Origin: Chitinophagaceae bacterium
GTDB lineage: Bacteria; Bacteroidota; Bacteroidia; Chitinophagales; Chitinophagaceae
Reading direction: 5' to 3'
Assembly: GCA_947463105.1 (NCBI GenBank)
Contig: CANHSD010000001.1
Coordinates: 1 to 34,273, forward strand
DNA length: 34,273 bases
In this document: positions 1-8,810 of the stretch, piece by piece
Layout of the letters: each line of letters starts with the position of its first letter
How positions within the stretch are numbered: the first letter of the stretch is position 1
Program-made: the position numbers and the translations under genes
Notes under the pieces: generated by a model
The model's input: only the letters and a program-made list of their open reading frames with translations
Database searches by the model: none
What the model was told of the DNA's origin: nothing

Positions 1-41
1 AAAAACGGAGAGAGTCTACTTTTTATACAACCTAATTTGAG

Positions 42-49
42 TATATTTG
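42..49 (+). promoter_or_regulatory. Bacteroidota -7 promoter element for the nitroreductase gene
   Basis: TATATTTG matches the Bacteroidota housekeeping-sigma -7 consensus TAnnTTTG and lies 27 nt before the ATG at 77. No clear -33 TTG at the right spacing is seen, so this is a half-site call. Confidence 0.5.
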
Positions 50-76
50 ATGTTCAAACATTAAAAATACAAAATT

Positions 77-706
77 ATGAACTTGATTGAATCATTGGAA
101 TGGCGTTATGCCACCAAGCGCATGAATGGCGAACAGATACCTGAAGAAAAAATGAACAATATCCTTGACGCGGTTCAGCTGGCACCAAGCTCTTACGGTT
201 TAACTCCTTACACTGTAATTGTGGTACAAGACCCAACAGTGAAGGAAAAACTGTCCCCGCAATGCTACAACCAGCCACAAATAAAAGAATCTTCTGCCCT
301 ATTGATTTTTGCTCCATGGAAAAACATCAATGATGGCCATGTTGACACCTATATGCAGGAAATTGCCACAACAAGGGGTATTCCTGTTGAAGCACTTGTA
401 GATCTAGCCAATAGCATCAAAGGAAAAATAAAGAGCAGTACTCCGGAAGAATTGCATGTTTGGGCTTCAAAGCAGGCCTATATCGCTCTCGGCTTTGGAC
501 TTGCAGCAGCAGCGGTTGAAGCCATTGATTCCACGCCAATGGAAGGATTTAACCCAGCAGGTGTAAATGAGGCATTGGGATTGGAAGCAAAAGGTTTGAG
601 TGCAGTATGTATGCTGGCACTTGGATACAGGGATGCGCCACAAGACTACCTCGCCAATGCTAAAAAGGTAAGAAGAGACAAGGAGAAACTATTCATCACG
701 TTTTAA
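77..706 (+). CDS. NAD(P)H-dependent oxidoreductase, nitroreductase family
   Basis: A 209-residue protein with the nitroreductase-fold layout. The N-terminal stretch RYATKRMNGEQIPEEKMNNIL leads into LAPSSYGLTPY (about residues 36-46), the usual FMN-contacting LxxxAPSSxxxQPW-type motif. A C-terminal LEAKGLSAVCMLALGYRD segment follows, where the family normally has its G-hydrophobic-GY(R) signature. Family members are cytosolic FMN homodimers that reduce nitroaromatics, quinones or similar acceptors with NAD(P)H; the physiological substrate cannot be read from sequence. The length is normal for NfsB/YdgI-like enzymes. The start is the first ATG after a -7 element, and a terminator follows the gene, so it is probably monocistronic. 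Confidence 0.9.
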   Translation: MNLIESLEWRYATKRMNGEQIPEEKMNNILDAVQLAPSSYGLTPYTVIVVQDPTVKEKLSPQCYNQPQIKESSALLIFAPWKNINDGHVDTYMQEIATTRGIPVEALVDLANSIKGKIKSSTPEELHVWASKQAYIALGFGLAAAAVEAIDSTPMEGFNPAGVNEALGLEAKGLSAVCMLALGYRDAPQDYLANAKKVRRDKEKLFITF

Positions 707-748
707 TGAAGTCGAATTTTACCTTTTGTTGAAAATATCAACCAAAAA

Positions 749-783
749 CTGAACCATCTTTCTACAAGATGGTTTAGTTTTTT
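749..783 (+). terminator. Rho-independent terminator after the nitroreductase gene
   Basis: The stem AACCATCTT (752-760) pairs perfectly with AAGATGGTT (766-774) across the 5-nt loop TCTAC. Outer CT/AG pairs extend it, and six T residues (778-783) follow. This is a typical intrinsic terminator, and it separates the nitroreductase from the TonB receptor gene. Confidence 0.85.
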
Positions 784-801
784 AGACCATTAACAACTGA
801 C

Positions 802-3252
802 ATGAAATTCAAACTCTTCTCTGTTCTTTCCCTTTCATTTTTTTTCATTTCTGCATTGAAAGCACAAAATATCCCCCAGGCGCGCATCAGCGGATATGCA
901 ATCGATAAAAATACCCTGAAGCCGATTCCTGGGATATCCATTAAATTGGAATCAACCAATAAAGGAACGACTACAGACTCCACCGGTTTTTTTAGGATTA
1001 CCAATATCACCCCTGGCTCCTACAACATCAGTTTCAGTATCCTTAACTACAATGCCAAAACCATCAACAATGTGGTACTGACTTCTGGTAATGAAACCAC
1101 CCTTTCCATTGAATTGGAGATGGCTGCGAAAAAACTGGATGAGATTGTCATTACGAACAGAAGAAACTCTGCCAGGGCCACAAGCCTGGAGTCTCCTCTG
1201 AGTGTTCAACGCATGACCACCGAAGAAATCAAAAGAAACCCTGGTGGAAACTTCGACATCAGCAAAGTGATCCAATCCCTTCCCGGTGTGGGCGGTGGCG
1301 TTGGTGGAGGTGGCTTCAGAAATGACATCATCATCCGTGGCGGAGCACCCAGTGAAAATGTCTACTACCTTGATGGGATTGAAATCCCCGTCATCAACCA
1401 TTTTGGTACCCAGGGAAGCGGAGGAGGGCCTCAGGGCATCCTCAACGCCAACTTCATTGAGGAAGTCAAGATGAATACCAGTGCATTTGATGCCAGGTAC
1501 GACAATGCACTCAGCAGTGTATTGCAGTTCAAACAAAAATCCGGAAACAATTACAAGACCCAGGGAAATGTCATCCTCAGTGCCACTGAATTGGCCATTA
1601 CCCTGGATGGCCCGCTTTCTAAAAAAACAACTTACCTGGCTTCCATCCGCAGGAGTTACCTTCAACTGTTGTTTGAAGCCATTGATCTTCCGATCAGGCC
1701 CAATTACTGGGATTACCAGTTCAAAACAACCACAAGAATCAATGACAAAACAACCCTGAGCTTCTTGGGCATTGGTGCCATCGATGAATTTAAGTTTGCA
1801 GCACCCAAAGAGGCCAGTGATGAAAAACTCTATGTCATCAACTCCAACCCCATGATCAACCAGTGGAACTATACGGTTGGGGCCAGCCTTAAAAAACTTA
1901 CTACAAATGGGTACTGGAACCTCGCATTGAGCAGGAATACCCTGAACAACCAGGCCGACAAATACGAAGACAACGACAACCCCAGCGATGCCACCAGAAC
2001 CCTGATGACCAACAGTACTGAAACTGAGAACAAGCTCCGATTCGATGCCAGTACAACCGTCAATGGGATAAAACTCAGTTATGGCGCCAGTGCGCAGTAT
2101 GTTGACTTTGACAACAGCTATTTCAATGTTTACAGAAAAGCGGTCAAAAATACAGCAGGTACCACCATTCAGCCAGCCGTGATCATCAACAGTGTCAACA
2201 AAGTTGATTTCCTTAAATATGGTGCTTTTGTGCAACTGAGCAAAAGAATCATGAACGAAAGGATGGCCATCAGCCTTGGAACCCGCATCGATGGAAACTC
2301 CCTGGGCAACAGTGAGGCCAACCCGTTCAAACAATTCTCCCCTCGCCTTTCCTTGAGTTATGCAGCCACAAGCAAGACCAACCTGAATGCCAGCATTGGC
2401 CAATACCATAAACTTCCTGCTTACACCCAACTGGCTTTCAGCAATCCGCTGATCTCAACGGTCAGCTCAAATCCTGGCCAATACATCAGCAGTACCCATT
2501 ATGTTGCTGGCATTGAACACATGCCCAGCAGTTCTCTCCGGTTCACGCTGGAAGGATTCTACAAAGGATATGCCAACTATCCCATCAGTTTGCTGGATGG
2601 CGTGAGCCTCGCCAACAAGGGCACAGAGTTTGGCAGCATTGGCAATGAGCCGATCAGCCAGGCTGGAAAAGGCAAGGCCTACGGTATTGAATTCCTGGCA
2701 CAAAAGAAATTGACCAAGCGTTTCTTTGGTATCCTGAGCTATACTTTCTACCATTCAACGTTCACCAACCAAAAGAACGAATACATCCCTGCCAGCTGGG
2801 ACAACCGCCATCTGGTCAGCCTTACCTGGGGCTACAAGTTCAAAAGGAACTGGGAACTTGGCCTGAAGTTCAGGTACCAGGGTGCTGCTCCCTATACTCC
2901 TTTCGACATGACCGCATCCCGGTTGAATTATCTCACACAAGGAACGGGCTTACTGGACAACAGAAACTACAACTCACTCAGGCTGGATGCTTTCCATGCC
3001 AGCGATGTGAGGATAGACAAAAAATGGAATTTCAACTCCTTTACACTCGATCTTTATCTTGATGTCACCAATTGGTATGTAGCCAAAACACCTGGTACAG
3101 CACAATATACTTTCAAAAGGAATGGTACTGCAGGGTTCGCAACCACCGATGGAAATCCAATCAGGATGGATGGAAGCAACGCCATACCCTTGCTGCTGGA
3201 AAACAATGATGCCTTCTCCACACCAAGTTTTGGCTTTATTGTTGAGTTCTAG
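802..3252 (+). CDS. TonB-dependent outer membrane receptor with carboxypeptidase-regulatory-like domain
   Basis: An 816-residue protein. A signal peptide (residues 1-22, ending KAQ) is followed by a CarboxypepD_reg-like/DUF4480-type beta sandwich (about 25-115, with ISGYAIDKNTLKPIPGISIKL and GFFRITNITPGSYNI). The TonB plug domain spans about 120-240 and includes DIIIRGGAPSENVYYLDGIEIP, a typical plug motif. The rest, to the C-terminal aromatic residue in FIVEF, is a predicted 22-strand barrel. This layout is common in Bacteroidota, where such receptors import iron complexes, oligosaccharides or other large ligands using TonB energy. There is no SusD-like partner next door, so a glycan role is not indicated and the ligand is unknown. 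The plug carries an unusual glycine-rich run, GVGGGVGGGGF, near residue 165. The stop codon overlaps the stop of the opposite-strand gene. Confidence 0.93.
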   Translation: MKFKLFSVLSLSFFFISALKAQNIPQARISGYAIDKNTLKPIPGISIKLESTNKGTTTDSTGFFRITNITPGSYNISFSILNYNAKTINNVVLTSGNETTLSIELEMAAKKLDEIVITNRRNSARATSLESPLSVQRMTTEEIKRNPGGNFDISKVIQSLPGVGGGVGGGGFRNDIIIRGGAPSENVYYLDGIEIPVINHFGTQGSGGGPQGILNANFIEEVKMNTSAFDARYDNALSSVLQFKQKSGNNYKTQGNVILSATELAITLDGPLSKKTTYLASIRRSYLQLLFEAIDLPIRPNYWDYQFKTTTRINDKTTLSFLGIGAIDEFKFAAPKEASDEKLYVINSNPMINQWNYTVGASLKKLTTNGYWNLALSRNTLNNQADKYEDNDNPSDATRTLMTNSTETENKLRFDASTTVNGIKLSYGASAQYVDFDNSYFNVYRKAVKNTAGTTIQPAVIINSVNKVDFLKYGAFVQLSKRIMNERMAISLGTRIDGNSLGNSEANPFKQFSPRLSLSYAATSKTNLNASIGQYHKLPAYTQLAFSNPLISTVSSNPGQYISSTHYVAGIEHMPSSSLRFTLEGFYKGYANYPISLLDGVSLANKGTEFGSIGNEPISQAGKGKAYGIEFLAQKKLTKRFFGILSYTFYHSTFTNQKNEYIPASWDNRHLVSLTWGYKFKRNWELGLKFRYQGAAPYTPFDMTASRLNYLTQGTGLLDNRNYNSLRLDAFHASDVRIDKKWNFNSFTLDLYLDVTNWYVAKTPGTAQYTFKRNGTAGFATTDGNPIRMDGSNAIPLLLENNDAFSTPSFGFIVEF

Positions 3253-6038
3253 TTGGAAAGCAGATCGATGGGCATGATGAATTCCCATCGGTTTGGATTC
3301 GGAGGTTTTACAAACATTTTTGTATCCAGCAACCTGCTGTACCGCAGTCCGAAGGTCACGTTCTGTTGATTCCACCATTTGGTATCAAAGTAAATCTCCG
3401 TTCCTGCACTCCTGAAGTTGATGGTCTTTCCTGTTCTCAGACTCTTCAGGTGCATGTCGTCAAAAAAGAAATTGCTCCTGGCCCTCAAGAAATAGACAAT
3501 GTTGCCGATACCGAGGTCGGGATAGAGCAAAGGCATGTGGTAATTGAAGGATGTTCGCCACATGCGGGGATAATCAATGGCATCATAACCCCTGGCCATA
3601 GCAAACCCATTCGAAAATGAATACTGCCTTAGCGTGTCCCGCATCTGGTAATTGAAACCCAGTACCAGTGAATGGTTGCGCCCAACACCTGGCAAATACA
3701 ATTGTGAACCCCAAAACAACTGGTTGGCACTGGTGTTTCCAAGGGCCATCCTGCTCTGCAACCGGGTCATAAATGCGAAACGGGGATAGATTTGCTGGAC
3801 AGCCTGCTGGGTTTGCATGGACCAGCTGACCTGGTGCTGCAGATAGGGAATGAACCTGTCTTTGAGTGAAACAGTATTTTTATTATCATAGTCAACTGAT
3901 ACAGCATGGATTCTTGTAGAAAGGTCGAGCTGCTTGTACAACTTTCCAGCAGTGAAATTAAGGGGTAACCTCAAGCCAATATTACCGGTCCACTCATTCC
4001 AGCGAGTCAACCTGCTGCTGTCCTTGAAAGTTCTGTTCATGGTATAATTGGTTCCTCCGGTAATCCAGGGATAAAGCCCTCCATACGCCAAGTTCACACC
4101 CACCCGATGAGACCCCTCGTTTTCATTGTAAAGGTATTCGTAGGAGGAAACCATCGTATTCAGCAGGTTCTGCCCATAGAGGGAAAAGCTCCATTCGGGT
4201 TGCTCATAAAAAGGCCTCCAGGAATGAATCCGGAACAGACCCTCAGCCTTTTTATAATCAGAAATGGGATCAGTGGAAGCTTTGACACCGGCCATCAGGT
4301 CAGCTTCACTTGCTTTTTTCAGTGGATGGATATTGGCCTCCGTAAAGTGATAATCAGCACTATACACCTGCTCACCCTCTGCTGAAGGACTGCTGTAAAC
4401 AATTTTTCTACCATCCTCATGGATGTCTCCGGCATAAGATCCTGTAACCCCTTCTGCCAGGACGCCGGTTTTTCCAGACACCAGATCATGCTCCCAAAAC
4501 TGGTTGGTCTGACCCTGGGAAACAGTAAACACAAGCTTGTTTCCCCTGAGCCGGAGGAAAGACATGGGTGCATTGGTATACGGCAATACTTCCGAAAAGG
4601 AACCACTGTTCAAATCCAATCGCATCAGGGCCGATGTACCATTGTCTTTTCTAGAAATAACATAAACAATTGAATCCGAATGATTAAAAATAGGATAGCT
4701 AAAGTATAAACCGGAAACATTTTCAAATCTTTTCACCCTTTCACCGGTTTCCCGTTTGATCAAATCTAGGCTGGTTTTACCCCCCGGCGCAATATCTACC
4801 GCAATCAACTGCTGCCCATCATTGGACAAATCCGGAGAAAAATACCTCTTGCCCTTGGTAACACGCTGCGATGTTCGGTCATGAATATTGTACAGGGTGA
4901 TGTCACTGCTTTCCTTCCATTGCCACCTGGGATCAGGTGAATATGCGGCATAGACAATAATCCCCCTTTTATAGGTATAATAATCATCCACACCGATGTT
5001 CTTGACCCCCAATCTTGACAATTTACCTTGGTTAAAAATCACCCAATGGGGCAATTGGTTGTAGGCCTTGCGGAGGGCAAGGATAGAATCCCCTCCGAGC
5101 CAAATGGGAAAATGATGATCAACCACCCTTTTGGTATCCAACTTATTGATCATTAGAACCGAGGGATGATTTGCCACTACAGGCATTTTTGACTGAAACG
5201 AATCGATCGCATGCTTTACAAAAGCATTGAATTTGAGACCAGTATGCCTTTTGATGGCAGATTGGAGTGGATAAATCAGCCCCTTGAACCTGGCAGCATC
5301 ATCCGTAACCTTTGCCCAAAAGCCATCCCCATGCCTGCCATACCCATAGGCAACCAGCAGATAACCCAATGCATAATGATTGGGAACCAGGTCTTTCATC
5401 GAACCACTTCTCAGCTTCTGATAGCCATATTTCTTATTGGCCAGCCAAAGACTGCGGAAAGGATCATAAAAACCAGGGAGCCTGCCCCGACCCTGGCTGA
5501 GGTATTTTGTTTCAGTATAAACAGCATCACCTTCAAAAAACCAGTCCGGAACAGATGCGGAGTTGGCCAAGGTCTGACCTTCCTGCCCTGCAATCAGGTA
5601 GGCAAATTTTGAAAGGCCTTTACGGAAATTGGCATATTGATGCACATGCCTGTATTCATGAACGCTCAAATTGTCAAGCCAACTGGTTGAACCCAGGTTC
5701 AGGGCATCCTGAGGAGGAAACAAAAAGAATTCACTCCTCCAGGGGCCTAGTCCAACATAGGCATTTGAAACAGTGGGAAGTGTTTGTAGCACAATGGGTA
5801 TCCGCAAACTGGCATTTCCCAACCGACCAGAAGACTGGTTTTCCAACATCCGGGTAATTGCATTGACACGCATAGCAGCACTATCCGATCCATGGGGAAA
5901 GACTATTTCTGCAGCAGCTCCCCTAATTTTTTTCCATTTAACTGAAGAGGGATTGGCCCCGAATCGTTGACCATAGGTAGAAATGGAAACAGAAAAGATA
6001 AAAACTATTGATAAAGTCAATTTATAAATAAAACCCAT
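3249..6038 (-). CDS. Exported gluzincin-like peptidase domain with TolB-type repeats and C-terminal outer-membrane barrel
   Basis: A 929-residue protein with a signal peptide (about 1-23, ending TYGQ). Residues 30-290 resemble a gluzincin/peptidase-MA-like domain: the motif HEYRH is at 127-131 (HExxH) and a second glutamate occurs in WFFEGDA at 169, about 38 residues later, as expected for the third zinc ligand. Residues of about 300-590 contain WD40/TolB-like repeats, for example YFSPDLSNDGQQLIAVDI. The remainder alternates aromatic and polar residues like an outer-membrane beta barrel and ends in a barrel-like strand. A surface or periplasmic protease anchored in the outer membrane is the natural inference, but the substrate is unknown. 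It is convergent with the TonB receptor gene and shares its CTAG stop with it. Confidence 0.75.
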   Translation of the reverse strand: MGFIYKLTLSIVFIFSVSISTYGQRFGANPSSVKWKKIRGAAAEIVFPHGSDSAAMRVNAITRMLENQSSGRLGNASLRIPIVLQTLPTVSNAYVGLGPWRSEFFLFPPQDALNLGSTSWLDNLSVHEYRHVHQYANFRKGLSKFAYLIAGQEGQTLANSASVPDWFFEGDAVYTETKYLSQGRGRLPGFYDPFRSLWLANKKYGYQKLRSGSMKDLVPNHYALGYLLVAYGYGRHGDGFWAKVTDDAARFKGLIYPLQSAIKRHTGLKFNAFVKHAIDSFQSKMPVVANHPSVLMINKLDTKRVVDHHFPIWLGGDSILALRKAYNQLPHWVIFNQGKLSRLGVKNIGVDDYYTYKRGIIVYAAYSPDPRWQWKESSDITLYNIHDRTSQRVTKGKRYFSPDLSNDGQQLIAVDIAPGGKTSLDLIKRETGERVKRFENVSGLYFSYPIFNHSDSIVYVISRKDNGTSALMRLDLNSGSFSEVLPYTNAPMSFLRLRGNKLVFTVSQGQTNQFWEHDLVSGKTGVLAEGVTGSYAGDIHEDGRKIVYSSPSAEGEQVYSADYHFTEANIHPLKKASEADLMAGVKASTDPISDYKKAEGLFRIHSWRPFYEQPEWSFSLYGQNLLNTMVSSYEYLYNENEGSHRVGVNLAYGGLYPWITGGTNYTMNRTFKDSSRLTRWNEWTGNIGLRLPLNFTAGKLYKQLDLSTRIHAVSVDYDNKNTVSLKDRFIPYLQHQVSWSMQTQQAVQQIYPRFAFMTRLQSRMALGNTSANQLFWGSQLYLPGVGRNHSLVLGFNYQMRDTLRQYSFSNGFAMARGYDAIDYPRMWRTSFNYHMPLLYPDLGIGNIVYFLRARSNFFFDDMHLKSLRTGKTINFRSAGTEIYFDTKWWNQQNVTFGLRYSRLLDTKMFVKPPNPNRWEFIMPIDLLSN

Positions 6039-6180
6039 AATAAATTGATTTATATATAGTTAATTGATTTAATTATTAAAAATAAATAAGTAATTCTATC
6101 TCAACCTTCACTAACGCATCAAGTTTGCCTAAACTAAATTATAGAACAATCTGGTTCCAAAAGCAATAAGTTTTTAACTT

Positions 6181-6198
6181 CATGAAAATCATTTCATG
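6181..6198 (+). repeat. Perfect palindrome overlapping the prsW-like start codon
   Basis: CATGAAA (6181-6187) and TTTCATG (6192-6198) form a perfect 7-bp inverted repeat around ATCA. The final ATG of the palindrome is the predicted start codon at 6196, so the structure could hide the start in mRNA or act as a DNA operator. Confidence 0.45.
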
Positions 6199-6942
6199 AA
6201 CTGGCTCATTTTGGCCATTGCCCCCGGAGTGGCAATTTCAGCATATATCATTTTCAAGGATCAGTACAACAGAGAGCCCAGAAGACATCTCATCATCAGC
6301 TTCCTGCTTGGAATGCTCAGCGTTTTGCCAGCTTTAGGCATGGAAATCGCTGCGGCCTTCTTCCCATCAATTTTCCCTGCTTTCTTCAAAACTACCACCG
6401 GAATAGCCATAAATGCCTATTTTTTTGTGGCATTACCCGAAGAAATGTGCAAGTTTTTGATGCTGCTATGGTATGCGTACCGAAAAAGGGAGTTTGACGA
6501 GCCTTTTGATGGAATCGTATATGCCGTAATGGTGGGGATGGGATTTGCTACTGTTGAAAACATCGCTTATGTCAGCCAAAATGGATTGATGACCGGCATC
6601 ATGCGCATGTTTCTGGCTGTTCCCGCCCACGCCAGTTTTGCCATAATTATGGGTTATTTCATGGGAAAAGCACGTTTTTCAGTCCAAAAAGAACGTTTTT
6701 TACTGTTTTTTGGTGTTTTTTGGGCGATTGTCTTTCATGGTAGTTATGATTTTTTCCTGTTCCTGCAAGAAAGCCATAGAACTAGCACCGACAATGCCAG
6801 CTTGCTGATGTTCTTTGGAGCAATGGTTTCGCTGGTAACTGGCATAATTCTGTCCAAAAAAGCTATCAAAGAACATCTAAAAATATCAGCCTTACAAAAT
6901 ATAAACCAATATCATGTTGAAGATAACCAAAGTATCACTTGA
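6196..6942 (+). CDS. PrsW family intramembrane metalloprotease
   Basis: A 248-residue polytopic membrane protein with roughly seven to eight hydrophobic segments. It carries the conserved PrsW/CAAX-protease-like residues: PEEMCKF (EE at 82-83, K86) in one helix, FDGIVYAVMVGMGFATVEN (D105, E121, N122), HASFAIIMG (H145) and HGSYDF (H181, D185). In Bacillus subtilis PrsW performs site-1 cleavage of the RsiW anti-sigma factor. Here no anti-sigma gene is adjacent, so the substrate is unknown. The upstream 157-nt gap (6039-6195) is AT-rich, separates this gene from the divergent peptidase gene and shows no clear TAnnTTTG match. The ATG lies in a perfect palindrome. The last 29 nt overlap the GNAT gene, which suggests coupled translation. 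Confidence 0.88.
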   Translation: MNWLILAIAPGVAISAYIIFKDQYNREPRRHLIISFLLGMLSVLPALGMEIAAAFFPSIFPAFFKTTTGIAINAYFFVALPEEMCKFLMLLWYAYRKREFDEPFDGIVYAVMVGMGFATVENIAYVSQNGLMTGIMRMFLAVPAHASFAIIMGYFMGKARFSVQKERFLLFFGVFWAIVFHGSYDFFLFLQESHRTSTDNASLLMFFGAMVSLVTGIILSKKAIKEHLKISALQNINQYHVEDNQSIT

Positions 6943-7429
6943 GTCAATTCCAACAATCAGAAGACTGAGCGAAGAGATATGGTACCAAGTCTATCCCTCG
7001 GTTGTTCCCATGGCTCAAATTGAATTCTTGCTTAACACCTGGTACAGCTCAGAAGCCCTTGCCCAACAAATCGAAATTTCAGGCCACCACTTTATTTTGG
7101 TTGAATGGAATGACCAAACTGTTGGCTATGCCTCCTACTCCATGAAAATAGCCAATCAGCCTGAACGGTTCAGGGTGCACAAGCTCTATCTGCAACCCGC
7201 CATGCATGGAAAAGGCATTGGCAGGGCCATGTTAAAATTCATCGCAGCAGAAAGCATGCCCCTGGGATGCAAAGAACTTGAGTTGAATGTGCACAAAAGA
7301 AATCCAGCCGTTGGGTTCTACCAGCATGTGGGGTTTGCCATTGAACAGGATATAGTCACTGTCATAGAACATGGTCATGTTCTGGATGATTATATCATGA
7401 CGCTTGACCTCACGAAAAATCCTCTCTGA
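6914..7429 (+). CDS. GNAT family N-acetyltransferase
   Basis: A 171-residue protein with the GNAT fold. The N-terminal strand and helix (ITKVSLESIPTIRRLSEEIW) are typical of the family. The acetyl-CoA pyrophosphate-binding motif A reads YLQPAMHGKGIGRAML (about residues 94-109, Q/R-x-x-G-x-G/A), and NVHKRNPAVGFYQHVGF is the usual motif B with N and Y near the active site. Such proteins transfer an acetyl group to an amine on a small molecule or protein; the substrate cannot be predicted. The start lies inside the prsW-like gene, but a GNAT fold needs these N-terminal residues, which supports it. It is probably cotranscribed with the PrsW-like protein. It ends before the ahcY promoter. Confidence 0.88.
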   Translation: MLKITKVSLESIPTIRRLSEEIWYQVYPSVVPMAQIEFLLNTWYSSEALAQQIEISGHHFILVEWNDQTVGYASYSMKIANQPERFRVHKLYLQPAMHGKGIGRAMLKFIAAESMPLGCKELELNVHKRNPAVGFYQHVGFAIEQDIVTVIEHGHVLDDYIMTLDLTKNPL

Positions 7430-7453
7430 TGAAGGTTTTTATCCAATAAAAGT

Positions 7454-7461
7454 TAACTTTG
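7454..7461 (+). promoter_or_regulatory. -7 promoter element for ahcY
   Basis: TAACTTTG fits TAnnTTTG exactly and lies 17 nt before the ATG at 7479. The resulting leader is only about 10 nt, leaving no room for a SAM or SAH riboswitch. It also argues for the ATG at 7479 over the in-frame upstream start at 7404. Confidence 0.7.
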
Positions 7462-7478
7462 CGCAAAATTTACATTAC

Positions 7479-8801
7479 ATGTCAACTACCGCACAACTCG
7501 ACTTTGCATTACCGTACAAGGTTAAGGATATTACCCTCGCAGAATGGGGAAGAAAAGAAATCAGGCTCGCTGAGGCAGAAATGCCCGGTTTGATGGCCCT
7601 TCGGGAAGAGTATGGCGCCTCTCAGCCATTGAAAGGCGCGAGGGTTGCGGGTTGTCTGCACATGACCATTCAAACTGCCGTATTGATCGAGACCTTGGTT
7701 GCCCTGGGCGCTGAGGTGAAATGGAGCTCTTGTAATATCTTCTCTACCCAAGACCATGCCGCTGCTGCGATTGCTGCTGCAGGTATCGGTGTTTTTGCCT
7801 GGAAAGGACAAAGCATCGAGGAAGCGGATTGGTGTATCGAACAAACCCTGTTTTTTGGCAGCAGCGACAAGCCATTGAACATGATCCTAGATGATGGCGG
7901 AGACCTGACCAACATGGTACTGGACCAGTTCCCTGATCTGATTCCTCATGTCAAAGGAATCTCTGAAGAAACCACTACCGGTGTTCACAGGTTGTATGAG
8001 CGCGTAGCAAAAGGCACATTGCCGATGCCCGCGATCAACGTCAATGACTCAGTTACCAAATCAAAGTTTGACAACAAATACGGCTGTAAGGAATCATTGG
8101 TGGATGCCATCAGAAGGGCAACTGACGTGATGATGGCGGGTAAGGTAGCCGTTGTTGGAGGTTATGGTGATGTGGGTAAAGGTTCAGCGGCTTCTCTTTT
8201 AGGAGCCGGATGCCGGGTAATTGTTACCGAGATTGATCCGATTTGTGCTCTTCAGGCCGCCATGGATGGCTTTGAAGTGAAAAAAATGATCGATGCGGTC
8301 AAAGAAGCTGACATCGTGGTTACCGCCTCTGGCTGTCGCGACCTGATCACAGGCGCCCATTTCAAGGCCATGAAAGACAAGGTCATTGTTTGTAACATTG
8401 GACATTTTGACATTGAAATTGATGTTGCCTGGTTGAATACCAACTATGGTGATACAAAAGATACCATCAAGCCACAGGTTGATATTTACAATGTGGACGG
8501 AAAAGACATCATTCTGTTGGCAGAAGGCCGCCTGGTCAACCTTGGTTGTGCCACAGGTCATCCAAGCTTTGTGATGAGCAACTCATTCACCAACCAGACC
8601 CTGGCACAGATCGAACTTTGGACAAACAATGCCCAGTACGATAAAAACGTTTATGTTTTGCCCAAGCACCTGGACGAGAAAGTTGCCATGTTGCATCTTT
8701 CTAAAATTGGTGTGGTCCTGGATGAACTGACTACCGAGCAGGCGGACTATCTTGGTATCGCCAAGAGCGGTCCGTTTAAGGCGGAGCACTATAGGTACTA
8801 A
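7479..8801 (+). CDS. ahcY: Adenosylhomocysteinase (S-adenosylhomocysteine hydrolase)
   Basis: A 440-residue cytosolic NAD-dependent enzyme that splits S-adenosylhomocysteine into adenosine and homocysteine, relieving inhibition of methyltransferases. Recognisable blocks are the substrate domain with NIFSTQDHAAAAIAA, the NAD-binding Rossmann signature VVGGYGDVGKGSA, VCNIGHFDIEID, and the C-terminal GCATGHPSFVMSNSFTNQ. The protein ends in KAEHYRY, the C-terminus expected for the family, where the terminal lysine/tyrosine tail contacts the neighbouring subunit's NAD. An upstream in-frame ATG at 7404 would add 25 residues unlike the family and would start before the promoter, so the start at 7479 was chosen. 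The stop is followed by a palindromic repeat element and then pdxJ. Confidence 0.97.
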   Translation: MSTTAQLDFALPYKVKDITLAEWGRKEIRLAEAEMPGLMALREEYGASQPLKGARVAGCLHMTIQTAVLIETLVALGAEVKWSSCNIFSTQDHAAAAIAAAGIGVFAWKGQSIEEADWCIEQTLFFGSSDKPLNMILDDGGDLTNMVLDQFPDLIPHVKGISEETTTGVHRLYERVAKGTLPMPAINVNDSVTKSKFDNKYGCKESLVDAIRRATDVMMAGKVAVVGGYGDVGKGSAASLLGAGCRVIVTEIDPICALQAAMDGFEVKKMIDAVKEADIVVTASGCRDLITGAHFKAMKDKVIVCNIGHFDIEIDVAWLNTNYGDTKDTIKPQVDIYNVDGKDIILLAEGRLVNLGCATGHPSFVMSNSFTNQTLAQIELWTNNAQYDKNVYVLPKHLDEKVAMLHLSKIGVVLDELTTEQADYLGIAKSGPFKAEHYRY

Positions 8802-8810
8802 TATTTGTTT

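Noticed and set aside
952..2430. A 492-codon open frame opposite the TonB receptor gene
   Set aside because: The plus-strand frame has a signal peptide, plug and barrel motifs. The antisense translation has no recognisable domain, and long antisense frames are common under codon bias.
7404..7478. An N-terminal extension of AhcY
   Set aside because: It overlaps the GNAT gene and starts upstream of the -7 element; the extra residues do not look like the family.
7430..7478. A SAM or SAH riboswitch before ahcY
   Set aside because: The promoter element ends 17 nt before the start codon, leaving no space for an aptamer.
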